Assembly: GCA_037957365.1 (NCBI GenBank) | Contig: JARHVA010001473.1 | Coordinates: 3,123,501-3,187,500, forward strand | From: Torreya grandis | Lineage: Eukaryota > Streptophyta > Pinopsida > Cupressales > Taxaceae | Reading direction: 5' to 3' | DNA: 64,000 nt | Shown: positions 26,640 to 37,286 of the stretch, one piece after another | Numbering within the stretch: position 1 is the stretch's first letter | How the letters are laid out: every line of letters begins with the position of its first letter | Position numbers and translations under genes: made by a program | Notes under the pieces: model-generated | What the model was told of the DNA's origin: nothing | What the model saw: the letters and a program-made list of their open reading frames with translations, nothing else | Database searches by the model: none

Positions 26640-26760
26640 CTCATTACTAAATAGGGGTCCCCATATTGTAACTATCAATAGATAATTGGCCATAATACAA
26701 ATTAATGTGAGGGATTACAAAACCAAATTTAGAAATACAAAGGTGAAGGAAATATAATCA
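26640..26760 (+). pseudogene. Zinc-knuckle-like motif downstream of protease
   Basis: The frame reads SPYCNYQ, a stop, IIGHNTN, a stop, CEGLQNQI, a stop, KYKGE. Cysteine, glycine-histidine and cysteine spacing matches the plant gypsy gag pattern. In each case the stop (TAG or TAA) sits where a CAG or CAA glutamine codon would fit. A gag knuckle normally lies before the protease, so its place here is unexpected. A rearrangement, a second small element or an unusual lineage could explain it. Confidence 0.5.
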
Positions 26761-27768
26761 TCATACCTAAACAATGGAAAAGACATATAATCTATGATAT
26801 TTAAAAAGGAAAAATTATTATGAAGAATAATTCTAAACACCCACGCCTAGAAGATCTAACTATTACTGTTAATAGTGATAGGGTATATTATCCACATCTA
26901 AAGGTTGAAATACATGATTGGGATAAAAAAAAACTAGCACCACATTATTCCAACATTTGGGACATAATATTTATGAGTTATATTACTCTCCACTACTACT
27001 AGACTCTTTGGGCCACATCATAATACCCATAACATGTATACCCAAGATTGTTTATACTTACAAAAAAAACATTTGAACATTGGCCCTGGGAAAGCATAAC
27101 TAATGATGGCAAGAAAAAAGGCCATGAGGACCACTAAATATTCCTTTATCTTTTAAATGGGAAGAATCATCTCCTTTCATTCTGGTTAATCTTCAAAATC
27201 CCAAAAAAATGAAAAAACAAATATTCCAAAAATATAAATAAATCAAATATTTTAAAAATACAAAAACATTCAAATAAATTCAAAAATATTCAGCATTCAT
27301 ATGTTTTATTGTCTCTTTGACATATACGTTATTTGATTTATGCTAGTAAATACCACATCTTTTAGTTTATATATAAAAATATATGTTTCATTCATATTTG
27401 AGTATGATACAAGCATACCCAAACACATGATCTATGAATTTCTAGATGTTGTACCTTTCCTCTGCCCACATCATATAGTACATTGGGGATGTCTCCCTTC
27501 TTTCATCATGATTGATACAGATTATTACATATCCTTTATGATAATTTATACATTATCATATTTGATCTTATATACTAACACTTATGCATGTCTATATCCA
27601 TGTTCATAGATTTCATAGTGTACTTGATATGGTATACAACATAACATTTTTTGCTAACACATATATGTAAGGACTAGTATAATATGATTATGTATATTAT
27701 TTATACTTAATTCAATCACATTTTCACCTCCTTGATTGTATTACATTGGGATTTATTGTATTTCTTGT

Positions 27769-27920
27769 GGAACATTTGAATATGTTCCTTGTTTATTGGC
27801 CCTTGTGTAATTGTATGTTTTTTTGACATTTGAATATGTCATTCTATAATGTGAATTATAAATTTGAATATGTCATTCCTTTTCTATTGTGTGACATTTG
27901 AACATGCCCCTTGTATGAGG
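27769..27920 (+). repeat. Degenerate short repeats around ATTTGAAYATG
   Basis: Four copies of the core ATTTGAATATG(T/C) or ATTTGAACATG lie about 30-60 bases apart, most followed by a T/C-rich string such as TCATTC or CCCCTTG. They lie in the untranslated part of the gypsy element. Confidence 0.55.
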
Positions 27921-28185
27921 TCTCCTTAGACCATTTATTTGAATTACATTGAGTGTTCTTGTGTGTGTTCGTGATTGTTTGCTAATCTTATTCTATTAAT
28001 CCTTAGGCATTGTCATGATCTATATCATGTATCTTTGTGACTCAATGTGATCACATTTTATGAGCCTAATTGATATATCTACTTCGACATGGTATCCTTA
28101 TACACTACATGATTCATACACAAATTACACAACTACTTTATTATTTTGAGGTAAGGTAACTAATAGATTATATTTCCCTCACCTT

Positions 28186-28430
28186 TAAAGGGGGCATATA
28201 AGTGGGAAATGTCATAAAATATGACCTCCACACTTATACCCTTCTAAGTATTTCCATATTGTAGTGGGGGCATGTCATAAAATCATGACCTCCACATTTA
28301 TACACTTTCTTAGTTTCTATATTTTAATGGGGGAATGTCACAAATACATGACCTCCAAATTTAAAAACTAAATTAGTAACTCTAGATTTCATTGGAGGCA
28401 TGTCATAAAACATTACCTCCATAATTTCAT
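28186..28430 (+). repeat. Four tandem ~65 bp repeats with purine tract and palindrome
   Basis: Each unit starts with a G-rich tract (GGGGGCAT, GGGGGCATG, GGGGGAATG, GGAGGCATG) followed by GTCATAAAAT-ATGACCTCC, an imperfect palindrome. It then has about 40 AT-rich bases. Unit starts are near 28,190, 28,265, 28,329 and 28,394. Tandem blocks upstream of the 3' LTR are known in Tat/Ogre-type elements. Confidence 0.75.
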
Positions 28431-29248
28431 AAATCTCCATTTTAGTTGCATGATTCAGATATACACTTTGGTCATAATACTATCTATACAATTCACTAAT
28501 TTTGCATAGATTTGAAATATATTTTTTTAAATTTATGACACATACACTCTAGATAAAAAATATTATAGGTGTATATTATATTATATTTCACCAAATATTA
28601 CAAACTTAACAAGTTTAGTACTCACCACAATGCATCGATTAGAATAAGATGTATTGTTATCGAGCCTTTTTTGCGATAGTAGTTAATTAAATTTATAGGT
28701 TGAAGTGATTTAATCATTCAACATCACCATATTTATATATTGGATACATTATGTCATCTAATATCACTATATTGATCAGATGAGTTGAATATGTCACTCA
28801 CTCTCACCAAATTATATATTCACACTTGAATTGTGTGATTGAGATATAATGATCTCAATAGTCATGTCACACCTCATACTTGTATCAGATTTAGGGTATA
28901 ATAAATTAAAATATTCTTATTCAAATTTCAAAGATTTAGGTATGAACCATTTCCATCTCCAATGATTCATAAGGAAACATCTTTACCAAGTCAAATCATC
29001 AAGAAGCAATATGGTTGCATCGACACACATGTGTACTCCTTCCTTACTCTCTTTACTTTTCAAGAATTTTAATTATTTCAAATTTTAGATTATGTTCAAT
29101 GATTTATACTATTAAATTATCTTGGTTATATGTCATCCACCAACAAATCACTTAAGTGGGTCAAGTAAAGTCAAGGTGTGTTATACACACCCATGCATGC
29201 ATTTATTTCCTTTAGCTTAGTAATTTCATCTTTAGGCATTACTATATT

Positions 29249-29276
29249 GGGGGTGGGGGAAGGGGGGTTGGAGGGG
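29249..29276 (+). other. G-rich polypurine tract with G-quadruplex pattern
   Basis: Runs of 5, 5, 6 and 4 G are separated by T, AA and TTGGA. The tract lies right before TGTAGATAAT, the 3' LTR start. It would act as the plus-strand primer site and fits the standard G3+N1-7 quadruplex rule. Confidence 0.75.
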
Positions 29277-29277
29277 A

Positions 29278-30542
29278 TGTAGATAATAAAACTAAATATT
29301 TATATCATCTCAGTCTTGTATATTTAAAAAATATTAATTAGGGATCTACCCTTAAATTATAGGCCTTGCTCACATTCTCCATCTGACTATGCCTAAATGC
29401 TTATTTCTTAGTACGATCTATATCAACGTAATGACGTGGGTGTCCTAGATTGCAAAAAAAAATTAAAACTTGATAAGCATCCTTCACTATTATTTTTAGG
29501 CCTATACCTATTTTCTAACCTTTTGGACACTACCGGCCACAAAGGGACACTATAACTAACAGTAATGTCCATATCCTTATCTAGTGTCTAGTTGCCAAAA
29601 GTCATCCATATTGAAAATGATTCAAAAACTATGGGTTAGCATAATTATGTTATTGAAACCTATTATGATATATTTTTGAAAGGTATGGTATAGATACAAG
29701 TATAATAATTCTCATTATTCTTCTAGAAAATACCAAATAAACACCTACTATAGATAAATTAATCAACTACAAAACTAAGTTATTCTTCCCTATTCATCCC
29801 TATTTTCATTTCAAGCACAAGAGTAGTCATATTACATGTTTGAAGCATTCAACAAGTAGTCAATGAACAATATTTTTCAAATTATAAGCTAGATCACTAC
29901 ATGCATCATCATATAGTATATTGTATCCTTGTTCACACACACTTTCCCACACATATAGGAGAACTACATAAGTCTAAGGTCCTCCTTGGAGTATTAGATA
30001 TGTAAGAAACACCCATTGATAAGGGTCTTTGGGATAGATCAACACCATAAGTCCACTAAATTTTTTTTAGAAAACTCATTCTAAGGGTGAAGAGCTAAGG
30101 TTTGATCAACCAATAAAAAGTGACAATATATATCCTAGATTTGAATACACCATTAAAAAGGTGATATAAAACTCAAAACAACAAAGTTATTTGCATCCAT
30201 ATTTGATGATAGTGTTGAGATATGATGGTAGTGTCTGTGACTACAAAATTACAATTTCTAAAATCTGATGATTGATTTAGAAAACTTTACATCAATTTTT
30301 AGTCTAGATCTGCCTATGCATAGTAAACCAACTAAGTATAATTATTTTCTTTTTTATTACAATATATTTTAATATCTATATTTTACTATTTTTATAAATA
30401 TCAAGTGTATAAATTTAGAATATTGTTTATGTAAGTTTTATATTAATTAGCCTACTCTAGATTAGTTTTATACCCTTGTGTTTTCAAACTACTTCTATAA
30501 TCTTAACCATATACTCCACATATAAAAAATTGGGGTTAAACA
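29278..30542 (+). repeat. 3' LTR of gypsy element (1,265 bp)
   Basis: It starts TGTAGATAAT after the purine tract and ends GGGGTTAAACA. From about 29,606 it matches the 5' LTR. It is the full-length reference for this family in the window. Confidence 0.75.
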
Positions 30543-33040
30543 ATAAGGTGGACAGAGATCATTGCCACCACATGAAAAATATTATATATCTCCTATACAT
30601 GGATTATCTTATCGACATTGATGCTCAGACTTAACCCACTGATGGTTAGGTGATAGATATGACATTGGACCCTTTGGATGGCTAGGTGGCATTAAATCTT
30701 CCTTTATCAAGGTCTTTCACTTAAACTACTCTACCACCCAAAGATGATCCTTTACCTCCTCCCTCAGGGGATGTGGGCAATTCTTAAGTTCTCTTTTGGT
30801 TTATAATGTGATTTTGAGCATCATTTGTTGATGTTTTATGATTTTGAGTGTTGTGTTTTATCCAGATGAGTTTTTTGTTTATTTTTTGGTGTCGTATTTT
30901 GAGTTGATGTTTTATCCTTTGACATGGAACCTGAGCTGAGAATTCTAATTGACTATGTTGCTATATAACCTTATGTACCTTTATTATTTATATAATACAA
31001 TTATACTGAAACATTTCACTGATAAAAATAAAACAATAAAATGGTTGTCAATGTAGTGGAAAGGGAATCAAGTGTATAGATAATTTTAAAATCAATCAAT
31101 ATCAATATAAAATTAAATACCCTTGATTATTAAAGGAATAATTTCATAAACTAATTTTTTTTAAAAATAAATAAAATGTAAAAGGTGCATATGATTTTAA
31201 AATCCCTAAAGGACTTAAACAAATCAATTTATAGGGTTATTTTTATTTATATACTTATATCTCTTTTTTAACAGTTGTATTTAATATTTTTGTCTCTAAA
31301 ATGTTTTATTAATTTAATAATAAACCCCAAGGAATAATTTTTAATCTTATAATTAAAATATTGAGACTATCTACATACTTATTTAAGAATTTCAACATAT
31401 TTAAAATTCAAATTCTTGAATCAATAATATTTCTTAAAGTAAAAAAATCATGAGATGGCATATGTATTTATTCAAGTGTTTGAAACACATTTCAAGTTGA
31501 ATGTGTTTAAACCTATAATATGTTTTACATCCTAGAGCATTAATTCATTGTTAGTTTGAAATATAATGTACATTTCCTTCATAGATTTTAGATAAGAGAC
31601 AAATTATAGTGTCCAAAACCTCATAACACTCTCGAGGTGCCATAAACCTCACAACCATCTCTTTATAAAGAAAATTTCCCACAAAACAACAAAGTCATGG
31701 CCGACACTCTCGAGGTGTTATGATTATATTTCAACTATTAATTAGTTCAAAATTCTATTTACATAATTCGAACCTTATCTAGTGCAGCAAATCTATCAAA
31801 AATTATTTCCATGTAGATATATAAGCTTCAAAACAATCATATATCTAGAGTATTTGTTTTAACCAAAAAAAAAAGAGTAATATTTCGAGAGTATTTGTCT
31901 TAACCCAAAAAAAAGAGTGTAATCTGTTTTGGGTAGCACATGTGGATTTTGTTCTTAGACAATGGATATATACAATATATTTTTTTATAAAACATTTTAA
32001 TTAAAAAAAAAAAATGGACATGAAAGAAACATTCATTATCAATAAAAAATTATGTGTTACACATGTTTAGGGCTTAAAGATAACACAATGTCAATAATAT
32101 TAGGCGGTGAAATTTATTTATGGCCTTTAATGTTATTGTTAAGTATTTAATTTTTATCAAAATTTATAGTCAAAACAAAATAATTTCCTTATTGTTCAGG
32201 GAAAAAATACTTAATTTTTAATAAATTTAAATATTAATATGTTTAAGAAATTATTTAAAAATATAAATATTTATTTTTGTGAATATATTATATGATTTAA
32301 TAAAAAAATAAAATAAATATTTATTACAATTTTTGAGAAATATTTAATTTTCAAAAAAAATATACATTATTTGATTATTTTTGTTTGTGATTTTTTTTTG
32401 ACAAAATAGAATTTTATGGAAAGCCAAAGTTTTTAAGACTTCAATTTTAGCATCTGGAAAGATTTAAGGATTGTGTAATCATTATCAAGATATATTTGAA
32501 AAAGGTATGATAGACATTTATTTTCATTGATTATGAACACAAACCGATGGGTGTTAAAAGTAAAGCAAAGGAATGCTTGAAGTGAGAATGGTTGAAAGAG
32601 AGGAAAGAAGGGACAAGGTGACATTTAAAAGGAGCATTGGAGAGTATGTGAGAGGAAAGAAAACTAGTAGATGGCATGGTCATGATGTATGTTTAGTTTT
32701 TAATATCACAAAGTTTTATTTATTTGGATCATTAATGATATAAGAAATGCAAGAGATGTGGATCTGTTAAAAATATTATGACAAAGAATACAATAAGGTA
32801 TGAAATAATTGTAATATCTATAAAAAAGTGTAATATTATTGGACCCTAAAAAAATCTTCAATTATCATTTCTATTTTGATTCAATCTAAATTTTATGGTA
32901 GTTTTTTTGAGAATTTGACATTTGGAGCTGTTATTGTTGTCCCACAAAAACACATTTTAGTTGGATACACAATTTCTATCTGTATGCAAAGATTATAAAA
33001 GTTAAGTTTGATTTATTATTCTAAAATGTTATTTTTTATT
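30543..33040. other. Anonymous AT-rich DNA
   Basis: No gene-like or transposon protein is recognisable. Small items are a 14 bp string ACACTCTCGAGGTG present twice (31,627 and 31,705) and a 38-41 bp tandem repeat at 31,847-31,925. The stretch 30,560-31,020 ends in an A-rich segment and could be the 3' tail of a LINE, but I see no RT motif to support that. Confidence 0.5.
31847..31925 (+). repeat. Two-unit tandem repeat, 38-41 bp
   Basis: AGAGTATTTGTTTTAACC plus an A run, then AGAGTATTTGTCTTAACCC plus an A run. The copies differ at a few bases. Confidence 0.8.
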
Positions 33041-33089
33041 AGATGGGGTAAATGCTTTTGAAGTCAAAACTATGAACCAGATAAGTGAG

Positions 33090-33250
33090 GGTTTTGATTA
33101 CTAGCCCCACAACCAAAGAGAGGGTTTTGAACGATGGACCTACAACCAAGAGGGTTTAGAGGATCCCACAACCTTTACAAGGCACAACAAGAGGGTTTGA
33201 AGGGTCCCAAAACTATAACAAGTACAACTAGAGGTTTGAAGTATCCCACA
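33090..33250 (+). repeat. Degenerate GAGGGTTT...CCCACAAC repeats
   Basis: Four or five imperfect units of 35-45 bp share AGAGGGTTTGAAGGGTCCC and an AC-rich spacer. Related units (TAGGGTTTTAAGGATCCC) recur at 36,425-36,490 on the far side of the SNF2 fragment. The pair may be remnants of LTRs. Confidence 0.6.
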
Positions 33251-33298
33251 TTGTAATATTCTAAATTAGAACATTATGCAAGAATTTGGAATATTAAA

Positions 33299-33312
33299 GT
33301 GGTATCAGAGTT
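33299..33312 (+). other. tRNA-Met-type primer binding site
   Basis: GTGGTATCAGAGTT matches the common plant PBS TGGTATCAGAGC in all but its last base. It is followed by a leader with ATTGTGAACCATGGGG. It implies that an LTR ends at about 33,298 and an element reads rightward, toward the SNF2 fragment. No matching protein domains of that element are seen. Confidence 0.6.
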
Positions 33313-33689
33313 ATTTTCTTTCGAGATTGTGAACCATGGGGTCACTGCATTATTGATCAATATAAAACTCTTTCAATAGAGATTTTAAAATAAATATTTT
33401 CTTAGAATTTATGGAGTTGAGTGAATCATGAAATGGAACATGGCACTATGAATAAGTATGGTTGAATGAAGGGTAGAAAGAGTAAAGTTATGAATTCCAA
33501 AACCCAATAAAGGAGTGTATAGAGGTATGCATTAAAAATATAGAAATCAATAAAGGCAATCAAACTATATTTGCTAATCTTAGAAATGTTGCCCTTGAAA
33601 GGTTAAGAATTAGAGACAAATTGCACATAGCCATCCACAACAAAAGATGAACATGAAGTTGATTTCATTTCTACTTCTTCTGTAGGAGG

Positions 33690-36130
33690 GGCTCAAGAGG
33701 TATTGGAAGAAATAAACTATGATGAATGGCATATAGTTAGACTTGAAACTAAAAATTCTTCAAGTGAAAAACATGTAGTCTCTAATCTTCAAATGTATGA
33801 AGATGCATACACAAAAAATGGTTTATCATTTGGGAGAGGCACTAATGATTACAAACTAGGAGTGAAATATCAAGTGTTATGTATTGGGGCTTCAAATGAG
33901 GAAAATAATTTTTGATCTTACATGAACCACATATTCATAAATTATGTGCTTTATGCATGACCTATAATTGCTGATCAATCCAACATGAAGAGTGAAACAC
34001 CACCTTCCAAAGGATTTAAAAGGTGTGAAAGTTGTTTGTGTTTCAAGGCTATTCAAAAAATTAACTTATCACATAAAAAAAGTTTGTGTCCGAGTTATAA
34101 TGCAAGGCAAATGGATATAGTAGGACCATATGTTCTTTTGTTTGAATTATCTATAAATAAAGATGGTAATTAAGAATACAAGAAACAAATAATCTACTCG
34201 CAATAGAATGAACAAAGTGTACATGGCTCATTATCATAATGGGATAAATATATTGAAGAACACAAAATGCATCATAAGGATATTCAACATGTCATCGAGA
34301 GGCATGCCAAGGTAAAAATGGAAAGAGGGAAGAATAATTCAAGGTTATTTGACTAACCAACATGCAAAGTCAATTTAAATCAAATTTTGTGTCCTTTGAA
34401 AGGAGCTTCTAAGAACAAAGCATTTTTAGTACTTGATTCAAGGCCTATAAAGAAAATAAAAGTAAGTAATGAATAATGGAAACATGCAAGTGTAATTGTG
34501 GAAATATCTAGCTATTCAACTCTTTTTGAAGAGTTATGCAAGTGGGTTCATGAAACGTTATCCAAGGGTGATGAAAAGATAAATTCATCACATGATAGAC
34601 CTTTGATAGCCCCTTTATCCTTACTAGAAGCTTCAGATCTCACTTTTACCAGGCTCAATGAGGAGAAAAATTCTTGTAGAATAAATCTTTATTTGAGTGA
34701 CTTTAGTTCTCCAAGCATTAGGGAAGGCATGTCAAGCTCTCTACATTCTTTACAAATGTCAGGGTCTAAATTTATAAAGATTAATAAATCCAACATTAAA
34801 TTAAAATAATGTCCAAACATGCTTATCCAAGAGGGAGTTGATATTTGTGGAGACTCTTCTATTGGGAAGAATGACATAAACATCTAGATATTAGATAAAA
34901 ACATGAGTTGTTTATTGAAATAATTGATGATGATGACATGTGTTGTTTATGTCAGAGTGAAGATAAACTTTAGTTGTGTAAGAGAAAGGTCTTGAAGATT
35001 GTTCCCCAAACATAGGTTCTAAGTTTGATAAACCAATTGATTTCCAAATTAATGCACACTACCAACAAGATATCATGGGCTAAGATCTTAAAAATAAACA
35101 AGATGGAGAGCTAGCCAAAATGACTAGAGAAATATGGGAAAATAGGAGGTGGTGTCATATAATACTAGAACAAATAAGTTTATGGAGGATGTTAATAAGA
35201 ATATTAATTTTATCCATTATTCTCAATTTTCACAATAACAAGTGGAAATAGGAGCTAAAGCATATGAGAAATGTGGGTTCAATATAGCAGTAGATATTGT
35301 AAAAGGTTTGTAATATCTTTCAAATATCATCAGGCATTATGACCTGTAGAACATCAAAAATTTGCCTGAGGAAAAAACTAAAGAACCTAAAAAATATTCC
35401 AATTGAAAAAGCTATGGAGATTGATGTTGTAGATTATGCAAAAATAGAATTTTCATAGGGGAGAGATGAAAAATTAAAGTGATGAAGAAGACAATGATGA
35501 AATCTCACTAATGTGGAAACAAATTTCATTATCTTCAAATGTTCCCATAGTATGGTAAATCAAGACATGGATTCTACTTATGATAAGGATGATATATAAG
35601 ATTGCCTTCATAGCTTCATTCTAGCAGATGATCTTGGTAAATTTTGCACTTTGTGTGGCTTTATTGGAAAAGTGTTGAAACAATATTTGACATATAATGG
35701 CCAAAGGCTCAAAAGGGTACAAAATATTCAAGGAATGCCCCTAACAAATACCTGGAGACTATTTTAGGTATTGATAATTAGACATTTTCCAAGAGGTCAT
35801 ATAAGAAAATCCCTATATTAAAACTTGTGGTTCATCCTCATCTTTGAAAGCATATGAAATCATACCATATTGATGGGTTTGAATTCTTACAAAAGAACCA
35901 TATAACATAAGAACTCAATAGTTGCATTTTGGTACATACACCAGGTACAAGGAAAACATTCCTTGTTACTAGTTTTATTCAGAGCTTTTTGACCAAGTAT
36001 CTAGATAAGAGATCATTAATTGTTGCACCTAAAATAATTTTTTGTTCTTGGATGATTGAATTTTAAAAAAAGTATTATCCTTGTGTTTTTAACCAAGTTG
36101 GAAACATTGAGATTCAATTATTCATTTAAA
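33690..36130 (+). pseudogene. Broken fragment of a DRD1/CLASSY-like SNF2 ATPase
   Basis: The family moves nucleosomes for RNA-directed DNA methylation, helping recruit or assist Pol IV and Pol V in the nucleus. The right part is clear. At 35,603-35,662 HSFILADDLGKFCTLCGFIG matches the region with a CxxCG pair before the helicase core. At 35,850-36,110 come HIDGFEFLQKN, then HTPGTRKTFLV (Walker A; the usual GSGKT/GTGKT glycine is Arg), then SFIQSFLTKY and LIVAPKIIFCSW (motif Ia region). The frames differ between blocks, and stops interrupt them. Sequence ends after the first helicase motifs, so the DEAH box and C-terminal lobe are missing. Open stretches at 33,703-33,915, 33,985-34,173 and 34,498-34,809 may be the amino part, but I cannot confirm that. 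It cannot work as an ATPase. Confidence 0.7.
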
Positions 36131-36500
36131 TATATAAACCATGTACAAGCATTATACTTTACATTATTTTTAAGGGTGAAACCCCTTAATTGTATAATCA
36201 TATTTTAGGGATGAAACCCTTTGAGGATTTACATTTTTTTATTTTAAATATGAAAATCTAGAGTAAAATATTAATCAATTACATTTTATTATTTAAATTA
36301 TTATTTTTAAGTGCAAATCTCCATTTTATAAAATATTATCTCAAAAGGAATCTGGAAGAATCCAAATTACCATATAATACTTTGATTTGGAATATTACAC
36401 ATAACCTTAGAAATTCAAACAACAATAGGGTTTTAAGGATCCCAAAACCATAAAACCAAGATGGTTTTAAGGTTCCCATAACTTAGTAAAAATAAGGAGG
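36131..36500. other. AT-rich spacer with GGGTTTTAAGGATCCC repeats
   Basis: No coding potential. The end (36,425-36,490) repeats the motif seen at 33,090-33,250. The copia element begins right after GGAGG at 36,496-36,500. Confidence 0.5.
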
Positions 36501-36561
36501 TGTTGGAAGCAAAATGACTAAGAGGCGGGGGGGTGAATCAATATTCAAAACTTTTACAATA

Positions 36562-37188
36562 TTTATCTTGTCATTCATGAAATACAAAAACAATATAGTA
36601 AACTACCAACACATTAAGAGCCATGAACATGAGATAAGAACATAACACACAAAACACTTATTTGAGTGAAAAACCCTCAAGGACAAGAAAAACCACTGAT
36701 GATGTAAATGGACTATTGTCCTATAATTCAAACATAAATATTTAGTGAAGCACCAACTTCACTTGTAGCACCAACCCCAATTAGCCAAGCACCAACTTGA
36801 ATAAGTTTTAACAATACCGACTTGTAAGGAGGAACCAACCCCCTAGATGACTCAGCACCAACTCAGCCACCTCAAACCTTTGGCTGAGTTGGTGCTGAGT
36901 CATCTAGGGGGTTGGTTCCTCCTTAAAAGTGGGTACTATTAAATCTTATTCAATTTGGTGCTTGGCTAATTGGGGTTGGTGCTACAAGTGAAGTTGGTGC
37001 TTCACTAAATATTTATGTTTGAATTATAGGACAACAGTCCATTTACATCATCAGTGGTTCTTCTTATCCTTGAGGTTTTTTCACTCAAATAAGTGTTCTG
37101 TGTGTTATGTTCTTATCTCATGTTCATGGCTCTTAATGTGTTGGTATTTTACTATATTGTTTTTGTAGTTCATGAATGACAAGATAAA
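36562..37188. repeat. Inverted repeat, two 308 bp arms, 11 bp loop
   Basis: Left arm 36,562-36,869, loop 36,870-36,880 (CCTCAAACCTT), right arm 36,881-37,188. The arms are equal in length and nearly identical; the outer ends are TTTATCTTGTCATTCATG and its complement. A transcript across it would fold into a long hairpin. The right arm is followed by a third, direct copy of the segment (37,186 to about 37,286). Confidence 0.95.
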
Positions 37189-37286
37189 TGGACTGTTGTC
37201 CTATAATTCAAATATAAATATTTAGTGAAGCACCAAATTCACTTGTAGCACCAACCCCAATTAGCCAAGCACCAACTTGAATAAAA
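37186..37286 (+). repeat. Third copy of the LTR segment, direct orientation
   Basis: It repeats 36,704-36,805 (AATGGACT.TTGTCCTATAATTC... to ACTTGAATAA) with few changes. The order forward, reverse, forward suggests template switching during DNA or reverse-transcription synthesis. Confidence 0.85.

Larger units (their letters stand above)
23772..30542 (+). mobile_element. Ty3/gypsy element, Tat/Ogre-like, 5'-truncated
   Basis: Two direct repeats frame the element: 23,772-24,760 and 29,278-30,542. Between them lie a PBS-like site, a protease domain, a zinc-knuckle-like motif, tandem repeats and a purine tract, all in plus orientation. No RT, RNase H or integrase is seen, and the internal part is only about 4.5 kb, so it is a deletion derivative or a non-autonomous member. 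Target duplications cannot be tested because the 5' end is missing. Confidence 0.8.

Noticed and set aside
27340..27609. 89-residue membrane-like frame in the gypsy element
   Set aside because: Hydrophobic content follows from T-rich sequence; it is not similar to any known retrotransposon protein.
28186..28430. CRISPR-like array
   Set aside because: Repeats are diverged, few, contiguous and lie within a plant retrotransposon.
30560..31020. LINE 3' end
   Set aside because: Only an A-rich end and vague frames; no RT or endonuclease motif and no target duplication.
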